Of a stretch of DNA of 29,074 nucleotides, positions 1 through 9,131 are shown in pieces. A program made the position numbers and the translations under genes. This stretch comes from a virus: positions 1 through 29,074 of the IMG/VR virus record IMGVR_UViG_3300046000_001663; one strand, given 5' to 3'. The notes beneath the pieces are model-generated. The model was not told the origin of the DNA. It was given only the letters and a program-made list of their open reading frames with translations, and did no database searches. How positions within the stretch are numbered: position 1 is the stretch's first letter; each line of letters opens with the position of its first letter.

Positions 1-126
1 AGGTTAACTCAGATTGGAATGCAGTTAGCGGAGTAAGTGAGATTCTTAACAAGCCTACCATTCCATCTATTGCAGGCTTAGTGCCTGACACTCGCACGAT
101 AAGCACAACAGCACCTATCACAGGAG
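1..126. repeat. Terminal direct repeat, left copy
   Basis: Bases 1-126 are identical to 28946-29071. The repeat lies inside a single reading frame that stays in register across the joint, so it marks circular closure of the sequence (or terminal redundancy), not a duplicated element. The unit genome is then about 28,945 bp. Confidence 0.95.
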
Positions 127-1154
127 GCGGTGACTTAACAGCTAATAGAACGCTATCTATTCCGCAAGCGACTACACTCGTTGACGGCTATCTTAGCGCA
201 ACGGATTGGACTACGTTTAACGCAAAGCAAAACGCGTTAGGATTTACTCCAGTTCCTTCAACGCGAACGCTTACAATTAACGGCACAACGCAAGACTTAT
301 CAGCCGATAGAACATTCACAATAGCGACAGGCTTAATGGTAGGCACTACACCTATCACAAGCGGAACTGTTGGACGTGTGTTGTTCGAAGGGACGGGCAA
401 TGTACTTCAACAAAGCGCTAATCTATTTTGGGACAATACTAACGGAAGGTTGGGTATTGGTACGGCTTCGCCAACAGGAAGATTACAAATACTTGGAAGC
501 GGAACAACAAGTGCTACAAATAGTTTAGTAGTTCAAAATAGTTCAGCAACAAATAGTTTAGTTATTACTGATGATGGAAAAGTAACAATAGGAAGAACAG
601 CAGGTGCTTATGTAGAAGTAGGTACTTTGTCTAATTTTTATAATACATCTGTAGGATATAATCATGTTTTTAGAATAGGAGGTAGTGAAGTAGCGAGAAT
701 AGCATCAACAGGCAACGTCTTAATCAACACAACAACAGACGCGGGTTTCAAACTTGATGTAAACGGGACGGCGAGGGTGAAAGGTTTAGGAACAACTACT
801 GCAATTACTTTTAGCGTTCAGAATAGTTCAAGTACAAATTTACTTACTGTAACAGATGCAGGTAGTTTTGCAACAACTACATCAAACTTTTCAAGTGTTG
901 TTACAAACAACTCAAATTCCTTTCAAGTTACAGGTAGTATTGCAGCTATTCGCGTAGGTAGTTCAATTACAATTGCAAGTTCATCAATTCTTCAAGCAGA
1001 TAGCACAACTCAAGGCTTCTTACCTCCTCGCATGACCACAACGCAAAAGAACGCTATTGCTTCACCTGCTGCAGGCTTGGTAGTGTATGACACTACTTTG
1101 GGTAAACTTTGTGTAAGAGGAGCAGCAGCGTGGGAAACAATAACATCATTATAA
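1..1154 (+). CDS. Tail fibre protein, C-terminal part (gene continues from 28129 across the circular joint)
   Basis: The reading frame is open from base 3 and continues in register the gene that starts at 28129; the joined product is 656 residues. The first ATG inside this part is at 81, but it lies within the fibre motif and is not the true start. The sequence is rich in Thr, Ser, Asn and Gly, as expected for a trimeric beta-rich fibre. It contains fibre phrases such as DGYLSATDWTTFNAKQ, repeats of the type VQNSSxTNxLxVTDxG, RLGIGTASPTGRLQI, and a C-terminal GFLPPRMTTTQKNAI segment followed by GLVVYDTTLGKLCVRG, a common ending for fibre or receptor-binding proteins in Bacteroidota phages. 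It would sit at the tail tip and bind the host surface. Bases of about 480-720 and 790-1000 are more AT-rich than the flanking parts, which hints at modular exchange. The exact receptor is unknown. Confidence 0.85.
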   Translation, partial: VNSDWNAVSGVSEILNKPTIPSIAGLVPDTRTISTTAPITGGGDLTANRTLSIPQATTLVDGYLSATDWTTFNAKQNALGFTPVPSTRTLTINGTTQDLSADRTFTIATGLMVGTTPITSGTVGRVLFEGTGNVLQQSANLFWDNTNGRLGIGTASPTGRLQILGSGTTSATNSLVVQNSSATNSLVITDDGKVTIGRTAGAYVEVGTLSNFYNTSVGYNHVFRIGGSEVARIASTGNVLINTTTDAGFKLDVNGTARVKGLGTTTAITFSVQNSSSTNLLTVTDAGSFATTTSNFSSVVTNNSNSFQVTGSIAAIRVGSSITIASSSILQADSTTQGFLPPRMTTTQKNAIASPAAGLVVYDTTLGKLCVRGAAAWETITSL

Positions 1155-1173
1155 AATTAACAAACAAAATACA

Positions 1174-1443
1174 ATGGCTAAAATTCAACCAATCGTCTTT
1201 CCTTTGAATCAGGGAACAGCAACAGAGATGAGTGTACTCATTCTCAACTTCGACACAAGCGCAACAACTTGCACTACCTACTATGAATTAAAATCTGAAG
1301 CAACTGAAGAAGTGGCTGCGAAGGTTTTATCAAATGGTAACTACACGCTAACCGAACAAGAATTCGCAGCGTGGGGTGAAGACAATTCATGGGTAGAAAC
1401 TTGCGTAGCTAACGCAATAGGAGTAACAATTTTATCTTTCTAA
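1174..1443 (+). CDS. Hypothetical small protein downstream of tail fibre
   Basis: An 89-residue, acidic protein without signal peptide or membrane segment. It starts 19 bases after the fibre stop behind an A-rich leader (AACAAACAAAATACAATGG) typical of Bacteroidota starts. It contains LNFDTSATTCTTYYELKSE and a conserved-looking WGEDNSWV segment. Its position next to the fibre, and before the gp10-like neck gene, suggests a small virion or fibre accessory protein, but I recognise no domain and the role is inferred from context only. Confidence 0.7.
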   Translation: MAKIQPIVFPLNQGTATEMSVLILNFDTSATTCTTYYELKSEATEEVAAKVLSNGNYTLTEQEFAAWGEDNSWVETCVANAIGVTILSF

Positions 1444-1444
1444 T

Positions 1445-1567
1445 ATGAACTTAACAGAGGAACACTTAAAGCAGTTAGACGCTTTCATTCAAGAAATGCC
1501 AGTGAAATTTGGCTTACCATTGATTCAGTTTTTCAACAAGATAAAAGAGGAAGCTGATAAAGAATGA
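1445..1567 (+). CDS. Hypothetical 40-residue protein
   Basis: A short frame reads MNLTEEHLKQLDAFIQEM and ends in KIKEEADKE. The ATG lies directly after the preceding stop, and the TGA overlaps the next start as ATGA (1564-1567), the same coupling used between neighbouring real genes. It fills the otherwise empty gap between 1443 and 1564. The peptide is predicted to be mostly helical and amphipathic. The gene is too short for a domain call. Confidence 0.6.
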   Translation: MNLTEEHLKQLDAFIQEMPVKFGLPLIQFFNKIKEEADKE

Positions 1568-2187
1568 GCATACTTGCTGAGCTGTTTGAACAGGGAGCGC
1601 TATACGATGTGCTTTTAGATTTCGGGGAATCCGTTACTGAGAGCGCACGCTCAAACATTCGCATCCAGCAGACACGCTACGGCAAGAAGCGCAAGGCTAA
1701 CACTACAGGCACGCTGGCAGCTTCTCTCTTTTACAGCGTAGATGTTACAGGATCACTACCATCTATTGGCTTTGACTCATCAGCTGATTACGCTAAGTGG
1801 GTAGAGTATGGAAGGCAGGGTAAGGAGAGTAATTACAAAGGCATAGATACACGCTTCGCAGCAAGCGCAGCCAAGCCTCCGGTAGAAGCTATCTTAACGT
1901 GGATGAATCTAAAGAAGATTAAGCTGAGAGCTATGGGTGAGACTGGCAAGATGACTAAGTTCGCTAAGAGCGCAGCTAACAAAGATGCAGATAATAGATT
2001 AAGAGTAGCTAACGCAATGGCTAAGAGTATAGAGAAAAAAGGTATTGCACCTCTCTACTATTTTAGAGATGCATATTTAGAAACGCTACCTGATTACGCT
2101 CCTCAGCTAAATGGTGCTATGAGTGATGCAGTAAACATCTACATCTTAGGCCAAACAAGAAAACTAACTAACATTAAACCAGGTTAA
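1564..2187 (+). CDS. HK97 gp10-like neck / tail-completion protein (putative)
   Basis: A 207-residue protein. The middle part, TGTLAASLFYSVDV followed by GFDSSADYAKWVEYGRQGK, resembles the conserved core of HK97 gp10-like proteins, in which a short beta segment leads into a Y-x-x-x-V-E-x-G motif. Proteins of that family complete the neck between connector and tail tube. The C-terminal half is helical and basic (KKIKLRAMGETGKMTKFAK). The gene starts in an ATGA overlap with the upstream small gene and ends three bases before the next ATG. In this genome it lies between the fibre and the tail proteins rather than beside the connector. The family call rests on one motif and is moderate. Confidence 0.5.
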   Translation: MSILAELFEQGALYDVLLDFGESVTESARSNIRIQQTRYGKKRKANTTGTLAASLFYSVDVTGSLPSIGFDSSADYAKWVEYGRQGKESNYKGIDTRFAASAAKPPVEAILTWMNLKKIKLRAMGETGKMTKFAKSAANKDADNRLRVANAMAKSIEKKGIAPLYYFRDAYLETLPDYAPQLNGAMSDAVNIYILGQTRKLTNIKPG

Positions 2188-2190
2188 ATC

Positions 2191-3474
2191 ATGGCAATTA
2201 CAATACAACAACAGCCCTATTCATACACTGCCTTAAAGCAAAAGCTAATAGTAGTAGCTACATCTACCAACGTAGGTCAGCCTGGCTTTAGATATGTAAT
2301 AGAGGTAACATGCAATGGTGGTAATACTAATACCTTTTACGTGCAGCCTAACTTATCAGGCGCACTTGTCTTTGACCTTAATCCGGTAGTAAGCTCTGCC
2401 ATGGATTTAGGAGTAAACAGCACAGATTTAGCTAATAGTCTTTTTGGTTGTTATACTGTACAAGATGATTCAACAGCTCGCAATATAATGACTGTTGAAG
2501 TTACTTTATACGAAGGGTACGAGGTGTTAGGTGTATTTGAGGTGCAGGCTACTGCTTACCCATTAACTAACCTTTCTTTAATCAATGCAGCATTTCAGAT
2601 TAGTGATGGCTTTAATCCTGATCCTGAGCTTTACTTTGCTTTAGTAGGTAGTGGTAGTCGCATTATGAGTGATTTATACCGAAGCACTTATGCTATGGAT
2701 GATTTACTGAGCAAGTATTCATTAGGGGTTAAGACTATAGGCATAACAGGGTTTGAAGATGACTATGGAGTGCTAACTATTCCTGCGGATGATGGCACTA
2801 AATTAACGGGTAACTTAATTGATAACATTCAAATACTGCAATTTGATATAGCAGGCGCACTATTGCAGACTGATACAATGTCTCCGATTATTGCAGCAGG
2901 TAGTATTAATCACTTACCACTATTGCCAGCTAACATCAATGAAGCATTTGCATTAGATATAAATTGGCATCACTACCTCATTAACTTTTTGGATAGCTCA
3001 GCTTCACCATGTGCAACATCTATAGCAGTATTTAAGGCAGATGATGAATGTAGATTTGATAAGATAAGATTAGCATGGACCAATAGTAGGGGTGGATGGG
3101 ATTACTTTAATTTTACTAAACGTAGTGAGGAAAGTTACTCAGTGGAACGCAAGCGCTACAGGAAAGTAGTAGGTAACTACGCTACTGCAGATGCAGGTGA
3201 AGCATTTGGATTTAACACATACGATAGAGGGCTAACTGAGCGCAGCCCATTTGTAGAAAAGATGATGCGTATCAGAACTGACTTCTTAACCGAAGGGCAA
3301 TTTGAATACTTAAAGAATCTGATCTACAGCGAATCAGTTTACATGATTGGTACCAGTGCTAATGCTATTCCAGTGCTAATAGATAGCAATAACTATACAG
3401 CAATTAGGACACGAAGCTTTAGAAAAACAGACTTAGAATTAACTATTAAATTCAGCAACGACTATACAGCATGA
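2191..3474 (+). CDS. Putative tail protein (distal tail or baseplate)
   Basis: A 427-residue soluble protein with alternating beta-type patterns. The N-terminus has IEVTCNGGNTNTFYVQPN and FDLNPVVSSAMDLG; the C-terminal part has RIRTDFLTEGQFEYLKNLIYS and SFRKTDLELTIKFSND. I do not recognise a named family, but proteins of this size and style regularly precede the large baseplate-type protein in Bacteroidota siphophages. Translation is coupled to the next gene: the stop overlaps its ATG (3471-3474). The likely place is the distal tail or tail tip, upstream of the 1024-residue protein that probably partners it. Confidence 0.5.
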   Translation: MAITIQQQPYSYTALKQKLIVVATSTNVGQPGFRYVIEVTCNGGNTNTFYVQPNLSGALVFDLNPVVSSAMDLGVNSTDLANSLFGCYTVQDDSTARNIMTVEVTLYEGYEVLGVFEVQATAYPLTNLSLINAAFQISDGFNPDPELYFALVGSGSRIMSDLYRSTYAMDDLLSKYSLGVKTIGITGFEDDYGVLTIPADDGTKLTGNLIDNIQILQFDIAGALLQTDTMSPIIAAGSINHLPLLPANINEAFALDINWHHYLINFLDSSASPCATSIAVFKADDECRFDKIRLAWTNSRGGWDYFNFTKRSEESYSVERKRYRKVVGNYATADAGEAFGFNTYDRGLTERSPFVEKMMRIRTDFLTEGQFEYLKNLIYSESVYMIGTSANAIPVLIDSNNYTAIRTRSFRKTDLELTIKFSNDYTA

Positions 3475-6400
3475 AGCCATCAGTAATCTTAGTAGTAACT
3501 GCCGATAATGGCGCTCAGGTAGTAGTAGACCTTTATGAGAATGAGAGCATAAGTTACTCATCTAACTTCAATAGCGTATCTGAGTTCACTACCAGGGGAG
3601 CTTTCTCAAGAGAGTTCAGAATACCTGCAACTAAGACTAATGTAGATTTCTTTGGGCAGCAGTACAATGTGAATCTGCTCAATGATGATACTACACAAAT
3701 CAATGTGCTACGCAAGATAGAGGCAACTCTTTCTGTAGACACATTACCTATTGCAGATGGGCACATACAATTTAAGCAGGCCATCACTCAGCAGGGTAAG
3801 ATGCACGAATTTGTAATAGCATTTTTTGGTGAGACTGTAGACTTAGCTCGCAGCATTGGAGATAAGATGCTAAAAGAATTAGACTACACTGATTTAGCTC
3901 ACGAAAATAGCTATGAGAATGTAAACTTAATTAACGATGGTAGCTTATTTGATAATGCTATCTGCTACACGCTAACAGATAAGGGCCAAAATTGGAGTGA
4001 GGATAGCACGTTAGGAAGCAGAAGAGTATTTAGCTCAGTTAATCCTATCTATACGGGAGAGCTGACCTTAGCTGTTCAGGCCAAGTGGTTAATGGATAAG
4101 ATAATAAATGAGGCTGGCTTTACCTATAGCGGAGATACTTTAAGTACTGAGTTAGCTTCTATGTATGTTCCATACATCACTAATCCTCTGACACTTGGAA
4201 ATATTGCCGCTGATGAAGCTAAATTTAGTGCAGAGTATACAGCAAATCATGACGTAACTATAGATACTCAAGGTAATGGTGGATATTATTATAAACAGCT
4301 TACAGGATTAACTGAAACATTAGATCCATCTAACAGCTTTGCCTCAGATGTTTATACAGCTCAGGGTAATTTTAATACTACCTTTAATGTTAATTTAGAA
4401 ATAGACGTAGATTTTACAGGCTATTCTAATCAGTCCTGGCATGATTATGATATTAATTTACGAATAACGCGAGGCGGTTTAGATTTTATTTTGCCAATTC
4501 CATTTGCTCAAAATGTAGGCCCTACAAGTAGTCAATGGATTGCAGGAACTAACATGCAGCAAATAGTTCAAAATAACCCATTTACAGTTAATGCATCTTT
4601 AGAATTACCTCTGCAAGTAGGAGATGAAATAAGATTTTTTATTTACGCACATCCAGGAAGCTCGCAAAATGTAACTATAAATGCAGATAGCACAGTAGGT
4701 ATAACATTTGTAACAGGAGAGTTACAAGCTCAGGATATTAATTTTATTCGAAACGCACCTGAGCAGAAACAAGTAGATTTCTTAAGAGATATTCTGAAGA
4801 TGTTTAATGCAGTGCTTGTGCCTAATCCAAACATGCCTAACGCTGTTGAGATTATTCCAATGGTAGAGTATTTAGGTACAGGAGATGATTACGATTGGAC
4901 CGGTAAGTTAGACCTATCAAAAGACATTGTACTTACCCCTGCAGCTGACATTAGAAAGCGCCTACTTAAGTGGAGCTATAAAGATCAGGGAGATGTGTTT
5001 AATGCTAAGTACAAGACAGCAGCTCAGAGAGTCTATGGAGAGCTTAGGTTAAATGATGCAGGCAATGACTTCAGCACAAGTGATTACACTGTTGAATTAA
5101 CATTTGGCGCTTCACCCTGCGACTTAATACCTAACACTAATTACGTTATCCCTAAATACTTTAATGAGACTGGTGAGTTTATGGCACCTGGGCCTCGCAT
5201 ACTTTATAGAAGAGCATTTGAAGAAAGCGCTGTAGTTATGGTTTACGATGAGGTAGCAGAAGATGCAACCTTTACAATTATACCACTACTCTGCCATTAC
5301 AAATCTATTCCAACTGAGATAGGTACGGATGACTTAAATTTTGGGCAGGAGATTCCTCCGCATCCAATAGAAGTAATGCCATTACACACGCTATTTGATA
5401 GATATTGGAGGCAATACATTGCAGAGCTTTATGATTCAGAGCAAAAGATAATGGAAGCTTATTTTAAGCTTAGTGTAACTGATGTATTTGGCTTAAAGTT
5501 TAATGATAAGATTTGGATTAAGGATAGCTTTTGGAGAGTAATAGAATTAACAGATTACATTGTAGCTGATGAGCAAGTAACTAAGTGCAAGCTTATTCGT
5601 TTTTTAAACATTGGAGCGCTTTGCCAATATACACCGTCTACAATTAATGCAACTACAGGAGCTGTAGACTTCTTAGATTACGATGGTAATATAAGTAACG
5701 GCTCACAAGAGTGTTGCGAGTTTTATGGCTACACTTGGAATGATGGTAAGGGTGCATGCTTTGCGTCTACAGGCACGAATGGAACAGGCGGTATAATTAC
5801 CTCACCTAATAACGTAGGCGGTAGCAATATTACTAACACAAGTGGTAACCAAAGAAGCGCTACCGGTATGGGTAACGTCAATAGAGCTGAAATTGAGAAT
5901 AACAACGAACGCATCTTTGTTAGTGGCTTAGGCCATGGAATTGCACCTAACAATAACTACTCTCAAGCTTTAGGCTATCGCAACTTTATCAGACCTAACT
6001 TAGAAGGCACTACAGTTATGGGCCGATGGGCAGAGGCAGATGTTAGAGGTGTGCACTTTGGCGGTGGTACGTGGTGGGATGGTACATCAGACTTTGGAAC
6101 AACTATACCAGGTAGATCACAGCATGGATTTATTCAGCTCATGGGCTTAGGTGAAATGGTATCTAATCCAACTAACGTAGATTTATACATAGATGGGATA
6201 GATGGCGGTGTGATAGAGATGCCTACTGAGACTGTATGGATGGTTAAGGTTTACATCTCAGTACTCGAATATAATTACGGCATTGCTGACTTTACAGGCA
6301 AGGTTGCAAGTGTTGAATATAGCTCAATGGTATGGCGCGATAAGGTAACACATCACAGCTCTACTCCTCATAAGATACATGAATTTCACAGCGGCTTCTC

Positions 6401-6545
6401 AGCTAACTCATTCATCTTACACATGCCTATAGTAAGCAATAAGATAGCACCTTATTTAGAGTGCAAACACACTGGCAAAACAGCTGTAATCAGCGCAACG
6501 ATTCAATACACTCAATCTAAATTCCAACGTATACCTATAATATGA
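3471..6545 (+). CDS. Large tail tip / baseplate-type protein
   Basis: A 1024-residue protein, the largest in the window. The N-terminus (NESISYSSNFNSVSEFTTRG, then FSREFRIPAT near residue 45) is a conserved opening of tail proteins in Bacteroidota phages. The central part is beta-rich. Around residues 748-763 is a small cysteine cluster (C748, C749, C763) in the setting ECCEFYGYTWNDGKGACF, a motif I associate with this protein class. A Gly/Asn/Thr-rich linker follows, then a C-terminal domain with GYRNFIRPNLEGTTVMGRW and FGGGTWWDG, possibly a host-contact domain. It probably forms the tail tip hub and carries or contacts the fibre. Starts and stops overlap both neighbours (3471-3474 and 6542-6545). 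The exact function is inferred from size, order and style. Confidence 0.6.
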   Translation: MKPSVILVVTADNGAQVVVDLYENESISYSSNFNSVSEFTTRGAFSREFRIPATKTNVDFFGQQYNVNLLNDDTTQINVLRKIEATLSVDTLPIADGHIQFKQAITQQGKMHEFVIAFFGETVDLARSIGDKMLKELDYTDLAHENSYENVNLINDGSLFDNAICYTLTDKGQNWSEDSTLGSRRVFSSVNPIYTGELTLAVQAKWLMDKIINEAGFTYSGDTLSTELASMYVPYITNPLTLGNIAADEAKFSAEYTANHDVTIDTQGNGGYYYKQLTGLTETLDPSNSFASDVYTAQGNFNTTFNVNLEIDVDFTGYSNQSWHDYDINLRITRGGLDFILPIPFAQNVGPTSSQWIAGTNMQQIVQNNPFTVNASLELPLQVGDEIRFFIYAHPGSSQNVTINADSTVGITFVTGELQAQDINFIRNAPEQKQVDFLRDILKMFNAVLVPNPNMPNAVEIIPMVEYLGTGDDYDWTGKLDLSKDIVLTPAADIRKRLLKWSYKDQGDVFNAKYKTAAQRVYGELRLNDAGNDFSTSDYTVELTFGASPCDLIPNTNYVIPKYFNETGEFMAPGPRILYRRAFEESAVVMVYDEVAEDATFTIIPLLCHYKSIPTEIGTDDLNFGQEIPPHPIEVMPLHTLFDRYWRQYIAELYDSEQKIMEAYFKLSVTDVFGLKFNDKIWIKDSFWRVIELTDYIVADEQVTKCKLIRFLNIGALCQYTPSTINATTGAVDFLDYDGNISNGSQECCEFYGYTWNDGKGACFASTGTNGTGGIITSPNNVGGSNITNTSGNQRSATGMGNVNRAEIENNNERIFVSGLGHGIAPNNNYSQALGYRNFIRPNLEGTTVMGRWAEADVRGVHFGGGTWWDGTSDFGTTIPGRSQHGFIQLMGLGEMVSNPTNVDLYIDGIDGGVIEMPTETVWMVKVYISVLEYNYGIADFTGKVASVEYSSMVWRDKVTHHSSTPHKIHEFHSGFSANSFILHMPIVSNKIAPYLECKHTGKTAVISATIQYTQSKFQRIPII

Positions 6546-6739
6546 CAAATCCACAAAATGACATCATACTTAGTATGACTTTACTTAGATCAGGAGTGCA
6601 GGGCAAGAGCAAAGAGTTTAAACACGCTGTAGGTATCTATTATGCTAAGCACAAAGTGTGGCAAATAAGAGCTATTAATTACACTATACTAATAGGGCTA
6701 CTTAGCTTCATTACATTCACAATTTATAGCATAGTATAA
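6542..6739 (+). CDS. Small protein with C-terminal membrane segment
   Basis: A 65-residue protein with a basic N-terminal half (GVQGKSKEFKHAVGIYYAKH) and one hydrophobic segment near the C-terminus (about residues 46-64, NYTILIGLLSFITFTIYSIV). It overlaps both neighbours (ATGA with the baseplate gene, TAATG with the tape measure gene), so it is translated with the tail genes. I recognise no family. It could be a membrane-associated tail or DNA-ejection accessory, but that is only a guess from position. Confidence 0.65.
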   Translation: MTNPQNDIILSMTLLRSGVQGKSKEFKHAVGIYYAKHKVWQIRAINYTILIGLLSFITFTIYSIV

Positions 6740-8973
6740 TGGCTGCACAAGAAATGATATTGAAACTCATCTTTAATGATGATGGTACTTTTAAAGGATT
6801 AGAGCAGATTAATGCTGAACTGAAAAAAACTGATGATAGTGCTGGTAAAACCGAAGAGGCTGTTAAATCATTAGCTAAGCAGTTTTCAGAATTAAAAAAA
6901 CAGCAAGAGCAGTATAAGCCAAACACAGAAGAATTCAAAGCTTTGACTTTGCAAATGGCTGAGTTAAAAAAGCAGATGAAAGAATCTGCCGATGCTGTTA
7001 ATTTAGAAACAACTCCAGCTATAGAAGGTTTGAAAGGTACTTTCGGCATGATGGGAGAGCAACTGAAAAACTTAGATTTTCAAGGATTAACACAATCATT
7101 TCAAACATTAGGTAGCAATCTTGGAAAAATAGACACTAAAGCATTAGGCACAGGTTTAAAAGCGGCATTTCAAGCAGGAGTAGCAGGAGTTAAAGCATTA
7201 GGTAAAGCTATTTTAGCCAATCCTATTTTAGCATTAGTAGCAATTATTATATCTATTATAGTTTATTGGGAGCAGCTAACTGATTTAGTTAGTGGTAAGA
7301 GTAAAATGGTGGAGGGTTTAAAGAAGCAGGCTGAGGTACTTAAATCACAAGAGCAGACCTTAACACGTCAGCTTGCAATGCAGAAAGCTTTAGGCGCAGG
7401 AGCTGCTCAGATGCTACGTACTGAGTTAGATATTTTAAAGAATAAGCAAGCTCAGGCTGAGACAGCTATGAAGATAGCCTATGCTGAGAAAGATAGAGCA
7501 GCTTTTTTAGAGGCACAGCAATCGCAATTACAAGCTATTAATGAGCTTGAGCTAAGAAAGGTAAAGATTAACACTGATGCACAAGCACTCTTAGATAAGA
7601 TTCGTGCAGGCACTGATGATCAGTATAATAAACAGCTTCTACAAAATCAGGCATTTAGTGAATACAAAGCACGTACTGAAGAGCTTAGCGTATTGCAGCA
7701 ATTAAATAACGAGAGAGCAGCTCAGCTAAACAAGGAGATAGCTGCTGCACGTAGAGCTGGTAACAATGCTTTAGCAGATGATTTAGTTTTACAAAGAGAA
7801 TCTTTAAAGCTTCAGAATATAAGTTTACAAGCTAATAAAGATGAGATATGGAATGCAGGTGAGGCAGCTAAATCTGAGGTAAAGACTGAGAAAGAACTTG
7901 AGGCCATTGCTAAAGCTAAGGCAGCAGCAGCGGAAAGGAAGGCTAAAGCAGATGCTGAGAGTAAAAGAATAAGAGATGAAGCTATAACAGTAGACAAAGA
8001 AATAGTAGCTATAGAGAAGGCTTTAGCAGATAGTAAAAAGACTGAGCAGAAGAGAGAGATAGATGATTTACTTGCTGCTCAGAAATTAAGAGAGGATGCG
8101 TATAAAGCAGATAAGAGAAGTGCTGAGGATTTTCGCGCTTTAAATATTGCGCATTCTATGGAGATGCAGCTTTTACTTGAGAAATATAAAAAGATAAATC
8201 AAGATGCAGCAGATGAACAAGCTGCTAAAGATAAAGATGCGGCAGACAAAAGAAAGGAAGATAAGATAAAAGAACTGCAAGACTTACAAGCTATAATTGA
8301 TGCAGCCGATAAAGGCAATATCATGCAGCAATATACTAAGCAGCAGCAAGAGTTAATAGCCAATGATGAATATTATCAGCAGCTTATATCTCAAGCGCAG
8401 GCAGCAGGATTAGATGCAACAGCATTAACTGAAGAGCAGGCACGTAAAGAGAATGAGATTAAAGCTAAGTATAGAAAGGAAGATGAGGCTAATAGAATGG
8501 CTAACATTCAAGCAGGATTCGAAATGGCCTCACTTGGATTAGATGCATTGATGAGCTTAAATGAAGCAGCTGCTAAAGGTGATGAGGCAAGCCAGCGTAA
8601 AGCTTTCAACCGAAATAAATTAATGCAGAAAGCTCAAGCTACTATAGCTATGGCCGCAGGTATAGTTCAGCAGTTAGCCGTTCCGCAAGATCAGCTAACA
8701 GGAATGAACTTTGCCAAGGCAGCAGCCTTAGCAGCAGCAGGTGTAGCTAACATTGTTAAGATTAACCAAACTCAATTCAACGGTAATAGTCCTTCCCCTA
8801 ATGGTGGTAATCTTAATGCACCAACGGCAGGAGCCAATGCACCGGCTATTGACTTCAGCGGAGCTAACATGCAAGTTAATGCACCTGGTAGTGTAGAAAC
8901 TTATGTGCTCGCAGGTAATGTAGCTAACGCATTAGAGGCACGACAAAAGATAATAGACCAATCATACTTATAA
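6739..8973 (+). CDS. Tail tape measure protein
   Basis: A 744-residue protein that is almost wholly helical, with long coiled-coil stretches rich in Ala, Lys, Glu and Gln (about residues 20-85, 180-480 and 490-580). One hydrophobic segment at about residues 157-176 (AILANPILALVAIIISIIVY) follows a Gly/Ala-rich stretch; such segments are typical of tape measure proteins. The C-terminus is Gly/Ala/Asn-rich. The protein would fill the tail tube, set its length and take part in DNA passage through the host membrane. At roughly 0.15 nm per residue it would predict a tail of about 110 nm. It follows the tail-tip genes and precedes the protease, the reverse of the common order. Confidence 0.88.
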   Translation: MAAQEMILKLIFNDDGTFKGLEQINAELKKTDDSAGKTEEAVKSLAKQFSELKKQQEQYKPNTEEFKALTLQMAELKKQMKESADAVNLETTPAIEGLKGTFGMMGEQLKNLDFQGLTQSFQTLGSNLGKIDTKALGTGLKAAFQAGVAGVKALGKAILANPILALVAIIISIIVYWEQLTDLVSGKSKMVEGLKKQAEVLKSQEQTLTRQLAMQKALGAGAAQMLRTELDILKNKQAQAETAMKIAYAEKDRAAFLEAQQSQLQAINELELRKVKINTDAQALLDKIRAGTDDQYNKQLLQNQAFSEYKARTEELSVLQQLNNERAAQLNKEIAAARRAGNNALADDLVLQRESLKLQNISLQANKDEIWNAGEAAKSEVKTEKELEAIAKAKAAAAERKAKADAESKRIRDEAITVDKEIVAIEKALADSKKTEQKREIDDLLAAQKLREDAYKADKRSAEDFRALNIAHSMEMQLLLEKYKKINQDAADEQAAKDKDAADKRKEDKIKELQDLQAIIDAADKGNIMQQYTKQQQELIANDEYYQQLISQAQAAGLDATALTEEQARKENEIKAKYRKEDEANRMANIQAGFEMASLGLDALMSLNEAAAKGDEASQRKAFNRNKLMQKAQATIAMAAGIVQQLAVPQDQLTGMNFAKAAALAAAGVANIVKINQTQFNGNSPSPNGGNLNAPTAGANAPAIDFSGANMQVNAPGSVETYVLAGNVANALEARQKIIDQSYL

Positions 8974-8978
8974 CGAAT

Positions 8979-9131
8979 ATGGCAAATTTTCCACTACTTA
9001 AAAAGTGCATATCACGAGGAGTTCGAAACGCATTATCTGAAATTGATAAGACTGAGCTGCAAGATACCGAGCTTATAATTGATGAAGTAATTGAAGCTAT
9101 ACTATTTGAAATAAATGAAACCTATGAATGA
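8979..9131 (+). CDS. Hypothetical 50-residue protein
   Basis: The frame starts at ATGGCAAATTTTCC five bases after the tape measure stop and ends at TGA 9129-9131, inside the start of the protease gene. The product begins MANFPLLKKCISRGVRNALS and ends in an acidic helical part with ELIIDEVIEAILFEINETYE. A TTTTCCACTA site (8987-8996) lies within its first codons. It fills the gap between two sure genes with tight spacing, which supports it as real, but no family is recognised. It may be a small virion or assembly protein. Confidence 0.55.
   Translation: MANFPLLKKCISRGVRNALSEIDKTELQDTELIIDEVIEAILFEINETYE

Noticed and set aside
6717-7049. 110-residue minus-strand frame opposite the tape measure gene
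   Set aside because: Minus-strand frames here mirror Ala/Lys/Glu-rich coding sequence; no leader or partner gene supports them. The same applies to all other minus-strand frames.
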